Shown piece by piece: positions 7,774 through 16,073 of a stretch of DNA of 64,000 nt (positions are counted from its first letter, which is position 1; the number at the start of each line of letters is the position of its first letter). A model generated the notes under the pieces. The model was not told where the DNA came from and searched no databases. It saw only the letters and a program-made list of their open reading frames with translations. Both the position numbers and the translations under genes were made by a program. Origin of the DNA: Streptomyces filipinensis (GTDB taxonomy: Bacteria; Actinomycetota; Actinomycetes; Streptomycetales; Streptomycetaceae); NCBI RefSeq assembly GCF_014649495.1, contig NZ_BMTD01000011.1, positions 1-64,000 of the forward strand, written 5' to 3'.

Positions 7774-8757
7774 CTAGAACGTGCCCAGCTTCACTATCGA
7801 CAGCAGGGCGATCAGCTGGATCGCCGACGCCCCCAGCGCCTTCGGCCAGGGCAGGTCGTGGGAGCGGGAGACCATCAGGGTCAGCAGGGCGCCCGCGCCG
7901 ATCCAGGTGGCCCAGCCGAGGAGCTGCACGAAGCCGGCGTCGCCGCCGAAGAACATGGCGACGACCAGGCGGGGCGCGTCCGTGAGGGCCGTGATCAGCA
8001 TGGACAGGCCGACCGTCGGCTGCCAGGCGCCGTCACCGCCGAGCTGGCGGGCCAGGGTGTGCGTGACCACGCCCAGGATGAACAGGCCGAACACCATCAC
8101 GACCGCCGTGATCAGCACGATCGGCACCGCGTTGGACAGCGTGGCGCTGATCGCTTCCTTGCGGGCGCCGTCGAAGCCGAACACGGCGAGCAGGCCGTAG
8201 AGGAAGGTGACGATGAGGGCGGGGGTCCACATCGTGTAGTCCCGCATGCGCAGGAAGGTCTGGTCGGGGGAGAGGACGATCCCCTTCAGCAGTTCCTTCC
8301 AGTGCAGGGGCGGGCCGAGCGGAGCGGCTGGTGCGGCGGACGAGCCGGCCTGGTAGGTCGCGCCCTGGGTGTAGCCGGCGGCCTCGTCGACCGAGAACGC
8401 CTGGGTGTGGCCCGGGTTGTTGGCCGCGTACGGGTCGTGTCCGGCACCGCCCGGGTAGCCGCCGTCGTCCCCGAAGTACTCCGGGCCGTCGTCACCCCGG
8501 CCCGGGTGTCCGTACGACTGGCCCTGCCTCCCGTACGGCTGCCCCTGCTGCGGGTACGGCCGCTGCGGCGCCTGCGGGTAGCCGTACGAGGGCCCCGCGG
8601 GCTGCCCGTACGACGGCCCCGCGGGCTGCCCGTACGACGGCCCCGCGGGCTGCCCCTGCTGCGGTCCGGGCCGGCCGTACGACGGTCCCTGCGGCGCCTG
8701 CTGTCCTTGGGGGGTGCGGTTGTCCCGGCCCCCGCGTCCGATCCTGAATCCAGCCAC
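7774..8757 (-). CDS. Yip1-family membrane protein with Gly/Pro/Tyr/Gln-rich N-terminus
   Basis: The first about 150 residues are low complexity, with three tandem PAGPSYGQ-like units and many PYGRQG-like stretches. Then follows LHWKELLKGIVLSPDQTFLRMRDYTMWTPALIV and about five hydrophobic helices (ALIVTFLYGLLAVFGF, AVPIVLITAVVMVFGLFILGVV, LGWATWIGAGALLTLMV and others), which fits the Yip1 domain. The function in bacteria is unknown; a membrane-embedded scaffold role is a guess. The GTG start at 8757 is preferred because MAGFRIGRG-like beginnings are common in Streptomyces homologues; the frame extends to 8838 without a better start. Confidence 0.75.
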   Translation of the reverse strand: MAGFRIGRGGRDNRTPQGQQAPQGPSYGRPGPQQGQPAGPSYGQPAGPSYGQPAGPSYGYPQAPQRPYPQQGQPYGRQGQSYGHPGRGDDGPEYFGDDGGYPGGAGHDPYAANNPGHTQAFSVDEAAGYTQGATYQAGSSAAPAAPLGPPLHWKELLKGIVLSPDQTFLRMRDYTMWTPALIVTFLYGLLAVFGFDGARKEAISATLSNAVPIVLITAVVMVFGLFILGVVTHTLARQLGGDGAWQPTVGLSMLITALTDAPRLVVAMFFGGDAGFVQLLGWATWIGAGALLTLMVSRSHDLPWPKALGASAIQLIALLSIVKLGTF

Positions 8758-8791
8758 GTCAACGAACGTACCTGGTCCCGGAGAGTGACGT

Positions 8792-8817
8792 GCCGGGCCC
8801 GGGCTTCCGGGCCCGGC
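8792..8817. terminator. GC-rich hairpin with T-run on the plus strand
   Basis: Arms GCCGGGCCCGG (8792-8802) and its complement (8807-8817) around a 4 nt loop. It lies between the Yip1-like start and the FG-GAP fragment. Confidence 0.6.
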
Positions 8818-8852
8818 TTTGCGGCCGACCTGTGACATCCCCTAAGGGACCG

Positions 8853-9053
8853 TCAGCGCATCGACCAGGGGGCCGTCAGGGATTTCCCCCGGTTTCCCGC
8901 GAGGTCCCGCCCGCGTCGGTCCAGGAAGTGGCCGCCCATGTCCGGCAGGCGGAACCCCCCGGACGCCGCCGGGACGGTGGAGGTACCGCGCAGCAGGACA
9001 CCGCCGCCGCTCACCCCGACCGCCGGGTCGGCCTCGCCGTCGCCGTCGATCTG
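8853..9053 (-). pseudogene. Orphan C-terminal fragment of an FG-GAP repeat protein
   Basis: The minus strand encodes QIDGDGEADPAVGVSGGG, then VLLRGTSTVPAASGG and FRLPDMGGHF, before a stop at 8853. The DxDGDGxAD calcium-loop pattern is the same as in the intact FG-GAP gene next door, but in a different frame and beyond that gene's stop and terminator. No start or signal peptide is attached. It is probably the decayed tail of a second, tandem FG-GAP gene. Confidence 0.45.
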
Positions 9054-9056
9054 CGG

Positions 9057-9093
9057 CCGGGGCCGGGCCGGCCTGGTGGCGGCCCGGCCCCGG
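9057..9093. terminator. Terminator of the FG-GAP gene
   Basis: A perfect 13 bp inverted repeat (9057-9069 and 9081-9093, 11 nt loop) starts 17 bp past the FG-GAP stop codon on the minus strand. Confidence 0.7.
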
Positions 9094-9109
9094 TGCCGGC
9101 TGCGGTGGA

Positions 9110-10591
9110 TCAGTCGGCGAAGTTGGCGCCGAAGTACGGCGTGCCCGTCGTCGAGACGCCCGAGGTGCTCGGGGAGACGATGCGGGAACCGGTCGTGGTG
9201 ATCTTCTTGCCGTCGGAGGGCAGGTAGGTCACCGCGCCGTTGCCGGCGTTCTCCTGGGAGCCGACGATCAGGTCGGCCTTGCCGTCGCCGGTGACGTCGT
9301 CGAGCTTGACGTCCGTGCCGAAGTAGTCGTCCTTCTCGTCGTTGCCGGGCACGCCGGGCGCGGACTGGGCGAAGCCCTGGGCGCCGGAGTCGGTGTCCAG
9401 GCCCTTGGCCGTGCCGTAGAGGACGGTGACGGCGCCGGCGTTCGTCGCGGTGCCGATGTTCTCGCCGGCCACGCCGATCGCGAGGTCGAGGAAGCCGTCG
9501 CCGTTGATGTCGCCCAGGTCCAGCTCGTAGCCGAAGAAGTCGTTGCCCTCGGCGGTGCCGGGGACGTTGCCCGTGTCCTGGGTGATGCCGGTGGGGTTGG
9601 TGGTGATCGGACCGCCGTCGGAGCCGTAGGTGATCCAGACCTTGCCGCCCTTGCCGGAGTCGGGGACCGTCGTGCCGTCCGCGTCGGTCGGGTTCCAGTA
9701 GGCGCCGCTGACGACATCGCCGTAGCCGTCGCCGTCGATGTCGCCGATCGCGGTGATCACGCCCGGCTTGAGCGTCTCGGACCAGGACATCCTCAGACCG
9801 GTCGAGGAGCCGGGAACGTAGTAGTTCTTGTTCCAGCCCTGGTCGGTCGCGGTCTCGTAGCCGTCGATCACCAGATCGGTCTCGGGGCCGCCGTTGATGT
9901 TGCCGGCGGTCAGGTTCAGCGGTCCGCCCGCGTCGGTGCCCATGATCGGGGGCTTGATCGTGTACGTGCCGCCGGGCACGCCGGAGGCGTTGATGCCGCC
10001 CTTGAGGACATAGATGGTGGCGGCGGAGCTGCCGACGGCCAGGTCGGCCTTGCCGTCGCCGTCGAAGTCGCCGGCGGCGAGGTTCTTGCCCCAGTAGTCG
10101 TGCGCGGTGGGGGCCGGGTCGGCGACCGTGACGCCCTTGCCGGTGATGCCGGAGGCCGAGCCCCACAGGATCGCCAGGCCGCCGCCGTCCTTGTCGCTGC
10201 CGACGTCCTCGCCCCAGGAGCCGACGGCGATGTCGTCGTAGCCGTCGCCGTTGAAGTCGGCGTAGGCGGTCTCCGCGCCGAAGTGGTCGCCGGCCTCGGC
10301 GGTGCCGGGGTTGCCGGCGGTGTTCTGGCTGATCGTGGAGCGCTTGGCGGACGAGACGCCGCCGGTCTTGGAGCCGTAGAGGACGACCAGCTGGCCGGCG
10401 CCGCTCCTGCCGTTGACGTAGGCGCCGTCGGCGGAGAAGGCGACGTCGCCGATCCCGTCGCCGTTGAAGTCGGCCTGCGGGACACGGGTGGAGTCCGCGG
10501 CCGTGGCGGTCACGGCCGAGAACGTGAGCAGACCGCCCGTCAGCGCGGCCGCGGTGGCCGTCGCGAGGGCGAGTCGCAGGGGCTTGTGCAT
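9110..10591 (-). CDS. Secreted FG-GAP (integrin-like beta-propeller) protein
   Basis: 493 residues with a clear signal peptide (MHKPLRLALATATAAALTGG, cleavage near ATA-AD). At least six FG-GAP repeats follow, each with a calcium-binding loop such as DFNGDGIGDVA, DFNGDGYDDIAVG, DFDGDGKADLAVG, DIDGDGYGDV, DINGDGFLDLAIG and DVTGDGKADLIVG. The repeats should close into an extracellular seven-bladed propeller that binds calcium and probably a ligand. Streptomyces encode many such proteins of unknown role. A GGAG-type ribosome binding site precedes the ATG at 10591. The protein is transcribed alone and ends at the terminator at 9057-9093. Confidence 0.9.
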   Translation of the reverse strand: MHKPLRLALATATAAALTGGLLTFSAVTATAADSTRVPQADFNGDGIGDVAFSADGAYVNGRSGAGQLVVLYGSKTGGVSSAKRSTISQNTAGNPGTAEAGDHFGAETAYADFNGDGYDDIAVGSWGEDVGSDKDGGGLAILWGSASGITGKGVTVADPAPTAHDYWGKNLAAGDFDGDGKADLAVGSSAATIYVLKGGINASGVPGGTYTIKPPIMGTDAGGPLNLTAGNINGGPETDLVIDGYETATDQGWNKNYYVPGSSTGLRMSWSETLKPGVITAIGDIDGDGYGDVVSGAYWNPTDADGTTVPDSGKGGKVWITYGSDGGPITTNPTGITQDTGNVPGTAEGNDFFGYELDLGDINGDGFLDLAIGVAGENIGTATNAGAVTVLYGTAKGLDTDSGAQGFAQSAPGVPGNDEKDDYFGTDVKLDDVTGDGKADLIVGSQENAGNGAVTYLPSDGKKITTTGSRIVSPSTSGVSTTGTPYFGANFAD

Positions 10592-10862
10592 GCGGGTTTC
10601 TCCTGCTGCATGCGGGGATGCCTGGCGGGCATCCACAGTCGATGGGGTGCGGTCCGCCCCTGTTCGCCGTGGGTTGTCCCACGGTTCACCGGGCGGTCGG
10701 CGATCAGGAGACCCCTCGGGGTGCGTAAGGGTTGTACGTGAGATCAGTAAATTCACGGGACTGCCTGGCGCGTCGTCTTGCGCCGCCACGGCTCCGTGAA
10801 CTCCGGGCGCGCCGACACCCCGCGAGTGCGCCGGCAGGGCGGTGGTGGGCCAGGATGGGGGC

Positions 10863-11186
10863 ATGAGCGTTGTGAAGATCAATGTGCTGAGCGTTCCCGC
10901 CGAGCAGCGGGAGGTGTTGGAGAAGCGGTTCGCCTCGCGGGCCCACGCGGTGGAGAACTCCGACGGCTTCGAGTGGTTCGAGCTGCTGCGGCCCGTCGAG
11001 GGCACCGACACGTACCTCGTGTACACGCGCTGGCGTGACGAGGAGTCGTTCCAGGCGTGGATGGAGGGACCGATGAAGACCGCGCACCAGGGCGGCGCGG
11101 AGGGGGAACGGCCGAAGCCGGCGGCCTCCGGGTCCACGCTGTGGTCCTTCGAGGTGGTCCAGCAGGCGGGTCCGAAGAGCGCGTAG
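10863..11186 (+). CDS. Antibiotic biosynthesis monooxygenase (ABM) domain protein
   Basis: A 107-residue single-domain protein with the dimeric ferredoxin-like ABM fold: KINVLSVPAEQREVLEKRFASRA, FEWFELLRPVEGTDTYLVYTRW and DEESFQAWMEGP. Relatives include cofactor-free quinone-forming monooxygenases and IsdG-type haem-degrading enzymes. No haem-binding His can be assigned with confidence, so the substrate is open. It is monocistronic and divergent from the FG-GAP gene, with a 271 bp intergenic region showing no other gene. Confidence 0.8.
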   Translation: MSVVKINVLSVPAEQREVLEKRFASRAHAVENSDGFEWFELLRPVEGTDTYLVYTRWRDEESFQAWMEGPMKTAHQGGAEGERPKPAASGSTLWSFEVVQQAGPKSA

Positions 11187-11320
11187 CGCCGCCGCGTGCG
11201 CCGCAGGCCCCGCCGTCGTAGAGCCCCTGCGCGGGCGGATCGATGGCGGGGCGCTTGCGCGCTCGTGTCCGCGCAGGACGTGAGGTCTGCGGCTGGTGTC
11301 CCTGCCGCGTCCTGGGCAGC

Positions 11321-11356
11321 GTGTCCGTGTCCGTGTCCGTGTCCGTAGCCGTAGGC
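11321..11356. repeat. Short tandem repeat of GTGTCC
   Basis: Four perfect copies of GTGTCC (11321-11344) followed by two degenerate units (GTAGCC, GTAGGC). On the minus strand they read as alternating Gly-His at the broken end of the NmrA-like fragment. Confidence 0.8.
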
Positions 11357-11545
11357 GGGTACCTGGTCGGCGCCGACGACGGAGAGCGTCACATGGTGGC
11401 GGACACCCGCCTGCTTCTCGGCCTCGGCCAGGTCGCGTCCCGAGCGGGTGGAGAAGTCCGGCGCCGGCCCGGTGCCGAAGGACGGGGAGTTCGCGACGTC
11501 CGCGACGATGTGCGCCGCTGCGGTGATCCGCTGTGCGGCGGACGT
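11351..11545 (-). pseudogene. Fragment of an NmrA/SDR-type NAD(P)-binding protein
   Basis: The minus strand encodes AHIVADVANSPSF, then DLAEAEKQAGVRHHVTLSVVG and ADQVPAYGYG. This is the central part of Streptomyces NmrA-like reductases, where ALSVVG is followed by GYFRAK. Here the sequence runs into Gly-His repeats instead. The N-terminal Rossmann glycine motif and the C-terminus are both absent, so this is a gene remnant. It is flanked by intact genes on both sides. Confidence 0.6.
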
Positions 11546-11641
11546 CGGTGGCACCCCGCCGGAACCCGGTGCGCCCGCGCGCACATCAGCAGGACAAGGC
11601 AGCGGCCGGACCGGTGACAGCGCCGGCGGGACCACTCGCTG

Positions 11642-12385
11642 TCAGGCGCGGGTGCGCGCCAGGTCCAGCCGTGGGAAGGCCACCGGTTCCGGGGCGCGGC
11701 CCGCCTGCAGCACGTAGGCCTGCCCCGTCTCCTCGCCGGCCGCGATCCCGGCGGCCGACGCGGCGATCTCGGCGGGCTCGGCCAGTGCGTATCCCTCGCC
11801 GAGGAGGTAGGCGACCGCCTCCGGCGACAGGATCGGGGTCCGGACGAAGCCCGGGCAGAGGGCGTTGATCCGTACCCCCTTCTCCTGCCAGGCCGGGGCC
11901 AGCGAGCGGACCAGCCCGATCACGCCGTACTTGGTGGCCGCGTAGACGGGGTCGAAGGGCGCCGCGCCGAGCCCGGCCATGCTGGAGGTCACCAGCAGTG
12001 AGCCTCCGCCGTGCGCGGCGAGCGCGGGCAGCGCCGCGTGCAGCCCGAACATCACGCCGTGCAGGTTCACCGCCAGGACGCGGTGCCGGCGCCGGGTGTC
12101 GTAGTCGTCCTCGCCGAATCCGCCGCCGTCGCCGATCCCGGCGTTCAGGTGGACGAGGTCGAGCCCGCCGTACGTCTGCACGGCTGTGTCGATCAGCGCC
12201 TGGTTGTCCTGCTCGCCGGTGGTGTCGCACCGGACGAACAGCCCGCCCACCTCCTCGGCGACGGCCGCACCGCCGGCCTCGTCGATGTCCGCGACGACGA
12301 CCCGTGCCCCGAGCCCGGCGAAGTGCCGCGCCACCGCCGCACCGATTCCGCTCGCCGCCCCCGTGACCACGACGACCTGTGTCAT
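11642..12385 (-). CDS. Short-chain dehydrogenase/reductase
   Basis: 247 residues with a classical SDR layout. The cofactor motif is VTGAASGIGAAVARHFAG (residues 7-24), the acidic residue in VVVADIDEAGG points to NAD preference, the structural motif is LNAGIG in place of NNAG, the catalytic Ser is in LLVTSSMAG, and YAATKYG supplies Tyr and Lys. PGFVRTPI follows as expected. The substrate is unknown. It lies 32 bp downstream of a membrane protein gene on the same strand and is probably cotranscribed with it. Confidence 0.9.
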   Translation of the reverse strand: MTQVVVVTGAASGIGAAVARHFAGLGARVVVADIDEAGGAAVAEEVGGLFVRCDTTGEQDNQALIDTAVQTYGGLDLVHLNAGIGDGGGFGEDDYDTRRRHRVLAVNLHGVMFGLHAALPALAAHGGGSLLVTSSMAGLGAAPFDPVYAATKYGVIGLVRSLAPAWQEKGVRINALCPGFVRTPILSPEAVAYLLGEGYALAEPAEIAASAAGIAAGEETGQAYVLQAGRAPEPVAFPRLDLARTRA

Positions 12386-12417
12386 GTTCCCGCTCCCTGA
12401 TGGTTTCCGGTGGCGTG

Positions 12418-13086
12418 TCAGGCCGCCGTGGCCGTCGCGGCCTCGTGCCGGATGGCGGCGATCCGGGCCGGCCTGCGGCCGTAGCGGCGGCTGAAGACCT
12501 CCAGGCCCACGAACAGTGCCACGTACTGGAGCGTGGTCACCAGCATCACCGAGTCGACGGGCAGCGTGTAGGCGAGCACCACCCGTACGCCCGAGTCCAG
12601 CAGCAGGCCCACGCCCCAGACCGCCGTCAGCAGCCGCATCAGGTGGCGGAAGGTCGGCGACACCTGCCAGTTGTGCTCCAGCCGCGCGCGCCGCTCGCCC
12701 CGCGCCACCGACGACAGGAGCCGGTGGATGACCGGCTGCCCGCGCAGCGTGGCCAGGAACACCAGCCCGACGATCCCCGTCATCCAGCCGTCCTTGGCGA
12801 ACATGAACCGCGGGCTGCCCGTCACCGCCGACAGCGCTGCGCCGAGCGCCACCAGGGCGAGGACCAGGGCGCCCAGCATCCCGACGCGCCGTTCCCGCAC
12901 CACCGTCAGCAGGGCCTCCAGCACCGGCGGTACGGCGCTCGCCAGCACCGCCCACCACAGGCCGACCCCGGCGGCCCGCAGGCCGTAGAAGACGGCCAGC
13001 GGCGCGGCGACGTTCAGCGCCAGGCCCTGCACCAGCAGCCTGTTCGACGATCCCGCGTGCCCGCTGCCGGTGTGCGTCCCCGTCAT
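12418..13086 (-). CDS. VC0807/DUF3159-like integral membrane protein
   Basis: About 222 residues with five or six hydrophobic helices (LALNVAAPLAVFYGL, LWWAVLASAVPPVLEALL, MLGALVLALVALGAALSAV, IVGLVFLATL, LLTAVWGVGLLLDSG, MLVTTLQYVALFVGL). The middle segment GSPRFMFAKDGWMTGIVG and the FRHLMR motif fit membrane proteins of the VC0807/DUF3159 type. The function is unknown. The start is ambiguous: ATG 13086 and GTG 13095 are both in frame and both have purine-rich sequence too close upstream. The operator-like repeats at 13208-13273 lie 120-190 bp upstream. Confidence 0.7.
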   Translation of the reverse strand: MTGTHTGSGHAGSSNRLLVQGLALNVAAPLAVFYGLRAAGVGLWWAVLASAVPPVLEALLTVVRERRVGMLGALVLALVALGAALSAVTGSPRFMFAKDGWMTGIVGLVFLATLRGQPVIHRLLSSVARGERRARLEHNWQVSPTFRHLMRLLTAVWGVGLLLDSGVRVVLAYTLPVDSVMLVTTLQYVALFVGLEVFSRRYGRRPARIAAIRHEAATATAA

Positions 13087-13207
13087 GTCCTTCACCCTCG
13101 TCGTCGTTCGTGTCGCTCGTGTCGGCCGGGTCTGTTCCCGGTGCCTTCGACGCTACGGATCCGAGGGGGCGTGCACACGGGGTCCAGGTGCCGGGAGGGG
13201 GTGGGGC

Positions 13208-13273
13208 TGGACCCACCCCCGGTGGGTGTCCGGATCCACCCCGCACCCCCCGGTGGGTGTCCGGACCCACCCC
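13208..13273. promoter_or_regulatory. Operator-like direct and inverted repeats
   Basis: GGTGGGTGTCCGGA occurs twice (13221-13234 and 13252-13265), and GGACCCACCCC occurs at 13208-13218 and 13263-13273. ACCCACC-CCC-GGTGGGT (13211-13227) is a perfect inverted repeat. The cluster is upstream of the leftward membrane protein/SDR operon. The rest of 13087-13535 holds only weak plus-strand coding traces: a 40-codon frame from 13411, reading RRGSSFGKLGVSASEETNRR, that I cannot identify. Confidence 0.45.
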
Positions 13274-13535
13274 GTCCGGCCTCCGTGCGGGCCGCACTGG
13301 TGACCTGTGGCCTTCAACCGCCAGCGGCACCACACGCGTGGGTTGCCGCTCGTCGCCCTGCCGGCCAGGCTCTTCGGGGACGGCGACCCGGACCGCGGTG
13401 GCTGCACGCGATGCGCAGGCTGACCGGCACCTACCGCAGGGGGAGCAGCTTCGGCAAGCTCGGCGTCAGCGCCTCCGAGGAGACCAACCGCCGGGTGCCG
13501 GCGGTGCCGGCCTGTCCGAACGGGGCCGTGTGAAC

Positions 13536-13574
13536 GACGGCGCCCCCTGCCTGTGCGAAGCAGGGGGCGCCGTC
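13536..13574. terminator. Terminator of the Fe-S oxidoreductase gene
   Basis: A perfect 15 bp inverted repeat (13536-13550 and 13560-13574, 9 nt loop) begins 17 bp past the stop codon at 13591 on the minus strand. Confidence 0.8.
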
Positions 13575-13590
13575 CGTCAGGGAGCCGTTG

Positions 13591-15873
13591 TCACTTGACC
13601 GGCTCGGGCTCCGGCTCGCTCTCGCTCTCCGGCTCGCCGGCCGGGTCGACCGGCGTGCGGACGGAGTCGAGGAGCAGCTGGGCGACGTCCACGACCTGGA
13701 TGGACTCCTTGGCCTTGCCGTCGTTCTTCTTGCCGTTGACCGAGTCGGTCAGCATGACGAGGCAGAACGGGCAGGCGGTGGAGACGATGTCCGGGTTGAG
13801 GGCGAGGGCCTCGTCGACGCGCTCGTTGTTGATGCGCTTGCCGATCCGCTCCTCCATCCACATCCGCGCGCCACCGGCGCCGCAGCAGAAGCCGCGCTCC
13901 TTGTGGCGGTGCATCTCCTCGTTCCGCAGGCCAGGGACCTTGCCGATGATCTCGCGCGGGGGCGTGTAGATCTTGTTGTGGCGGCCCAGGTAGCACGGGT
14001 CGTGGTAGGTGATGATGCCCTCGACCGGGGTGACGGGGATCAGCTTGCCCTTGTCCACCAGGTGCTGCAGCAGCTGGGTGTGGTGGATGACCTCGTAGTC
14101 GCCGCCGAGCTGCGGGTACTCGTTGCCGAGCGTGTTGAGGCAGTGCGGGCAGGTGGCGACGATCTTCTTGGCCGACCTGGGCTTCGCCGACTCGGGCACG
14201 ACCTTGCCGTCGTCGTCCAGCTCCTCGCCGAACGCCGTGTTCAGGGCCATGACGTTCTCCATGCCGAGCTCCTGGAACAGGGGCTCGTTGCCGAGGCGGC
14301 GGGCGGAGTCACCGGTGCACTTCTCGTCGCCGCCCATGATCGCGAACTTCACGCCCGCGATGTGCAGCAGCTCGGCGAAGGCCTTGGTGGTCTTCTTGGC
14401 GCGGTCCTCCAGGGCGCCGGCGCAGCCGACCCAGTACAGGTACTCGACCTCGGTGAGGTCCTCGATGTCCTTGCCGACGACCGGGACCTCGAAGTCGACC
14501 TCCTTGGTCCACTCCAGGCGCTGCTTCTTCGCCAGGCCCCAGGGGTTGCCCTTCTTCTCCAGGTTCTTGAGCATCGTGCCCGCCTCGGACGGGAACGCGG
14601 ACTCGATCATCACCTGGTAGCGGCGCATGTCGACGATGTGGTCGACGTGCTCGATGTCCACGGGGCACTGCTCGACGCAGGCGCCGCAGGTGGTGCAGGA
14701 CCACAGGACGTCCGGGTCGATGACGCCGTTCTCCTCGGCGGTGCCGATCAGCGGGCGCTCGGCCTCGGCGAGCGCGGCGGCGGGGACGCCGGCCAGCTGC
14801 TCCTCGGAGGCCTTCTCCTCGCCCTCCATGGTCTTGCCGCCGCCGGCCAGCAGGTACGGCGCCTTGGCGTGGGCGTGGTCCCGCAGGGACATGATCAGCA
14901 GCTTCGGGGAGAGCGGCTTGCCGGTGTTCCAGGCGGGGCACTGCGACTGGCAGCGGCCGCACTCGGTGCAGGTGGAGAAGTCCAGCAGGCCCTTCCAGGA
15001 GAACTGCTCGACCTGGGAGACGCCGAAGACGTCGTCGTCGCCGGGGTCGGTGAAGTCGATCTGCTTGCCGCCCGAGGTCATCGGGAGCAGGGCGCCGAGG
15101 GAGGTCTCACCGGTGGCGTTGCGCTTGAAGAAGATGTTCGGGAACGCCAGGAAGCGGTGCCAGGCCACGCCCATGTCGGTCTTCAGGGCGACCGTGATCA
15201 TCCAGATGAAGGAGGTCGCGATCTTCAGCCCGGCGAAGAAGTAGGTGAGGTTCTGGAGCGTGGAGACGTCCATGCCCCTCAGCCACGACACCACCGGGTA
15301 GGAGAGGAAGAACGAGGCCTCGTAGCCGTCCACGTGGTGCTGGGCGCCTTCGAGGGCGTGCAGCATGAAGATGCAGACGCCGACGATGAGGATGACGGCC
15401 TCGACGAAGTACGCCTGGCCGAAGTTGGAGCCGGCGAAGCGGGACTTGCGGCCCGGGCGGCGCGGGTGGCTCAGCTGACGGATCGCGATCAGGACGAGGA
15501 TGCCGACGACCGTCATCGTGCCGATGAACTCGACGTAGACGTTGTACGGCGCCCACTCGCCGATGATCGGCAGGATCCAGTCCGCCTTGAACAGCTGGCC
15601 GATCGCGTTGACGATCGTCAGCAGCAGGGTGAAGAAGCCCACCGCGACGAACCAGTGCGCGACACCGACGACGCCCCAGCGGTTCATCCGGGTGTGGCCG
15701 AGGAACTCCCTGACCACGGTGAGGGTGCGCTGCGCGGGGTCGTTGGTCCGCGCTCCGGCCGGGACCGGCTGGCCGAGGCGCATGAAGTGGAAGATCTGGA
15801 GGAGGGCGCGGCCGAACAGTGCCACGCCGACCACGATCAGGACCAGCGACACGATGATCGCGGCGAGTTGCAT
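13591..15873 (-). CDS. Membrane Fe-S oxidoreductase with heterodisulfide-reductase-like CCG domains
   Basis: 760 residues. The N-terminal third has about six transmembrane helices in a NarI/HdrE-like arrangement. Two 4Fe-4S motifs follow: CTECGRCQSQCP (near 301) and CTTCGACVEQCP (near 391). The C-terminal half carries two cysteine-rich CCG domains: WVGCAG with CPHCLNTLGNEY, and HDPCYLGRHN (near 621) with FCCGAGGARMW. The family passes electrons between a membrane quinone or flavoprotein partner and a thiol or disulfide-type substrate; the partner is not in the window. Conserved as a single gene in Streptomyces. The C-terminus is a short Glu-Pro-Ser tail. ATG 15873 fits the first helix starting at residue 4. 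Confidence 0.9.
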   Translation of the reverse strand: MQLAAIIVSLVLIVVGVALFGRALLQIFHFMRLGQPVPAGARTNDPAQRTLTVVREFLGHTRMNRWGVVGVAHWFVAVGFFTLLLTIVNAIGQLFKADWILPIIGEWAPYNVYVEFIGTMTVVGILVLIAIRQLSHPRRPGRKSRFAGSNFGQAYFVEAVILIVGVCIFMLHALEGAQHHVDGYEASFFLSYPVVSWLRGMDVSTLQNLTYFFAGLKIATSFIWMITVALKTDMGVAWHRFLAFPNIFFKRNATGETSLGALLPMTSGGKQIDFTDPGDDDVFGVSQVEQFSWKGLLDFSTCTECGRCQSQCPAWNTGKPLSPKLLIMSLRDHAHAKAPYLLAGGGKTMEGEEKASEEQLAGVPAAALAEAERPLIGTAEENGVIDPDVLWSCTTCGACVEQCPVDIEHVDHIVDMRRYQVMIESAFPSEAGTMLKNLEKKGNPWGLAKKQRLEWTKEVDFEVPVVGKDIEDLTEVEYLYWVGCAGALEDRAKKTTKAFAELLHIAGVKFAIMGGDEKCTGDSARRLGNEPLFQELGMENVMALNTAFGEELDDDGKVVPESAKPRSAKKIVATCPHCLNTLGNEYPQLGGDYEVIHHTQLLQHLVDKGKLIPVTPVEGIITYHDPCYLGRHNKIYTPPREIIGKVPGLRNEEMHRHKERGFCCGAGGARMWMEERIGKRINNERVDEALALNPDIVSTACPFCLVMLTDSVNGKKNDGKAKESIQVVDVAQLLLDSVRTPVDPAGEPESESEPEPEPVK

Positions 15874-16073
15874 TGGGGCTCCTGAGGCGGCCTCGAACTA
15901 ACTGAGCGACTTAAACGGGCGACATTACTAAGCGGTAACTTATGCAGTCCGTCTGAGACTACCCCCATCTTCCTGCGGGATGCAGCCGGGCGCGGGGTGA
16001 TGCGCATCATCCCACGGGTCATCGGATCGTGTTATTCATACCGAATTGCTACATTCGCCCCTACCTTAGAGCC

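Noticed and set aside
13411..13533. 40-codon plus-strand frame downstream of the operator repeats
   Set aside because: It may be a remnant, but there is no ribosome binding site or recognisable product, so it is mentioned only within the regulatory entry.
13588..15885. 765-codon plus-strand frame opposite the Fe-S oxidoreductase
   Set aside because: It mirrors the real gene in a GC-rich background, is Leu/Val/Asp-biased with no domain, and lacks a ribosome binding site; the minus-strand gene has clear Fe-S motifs.
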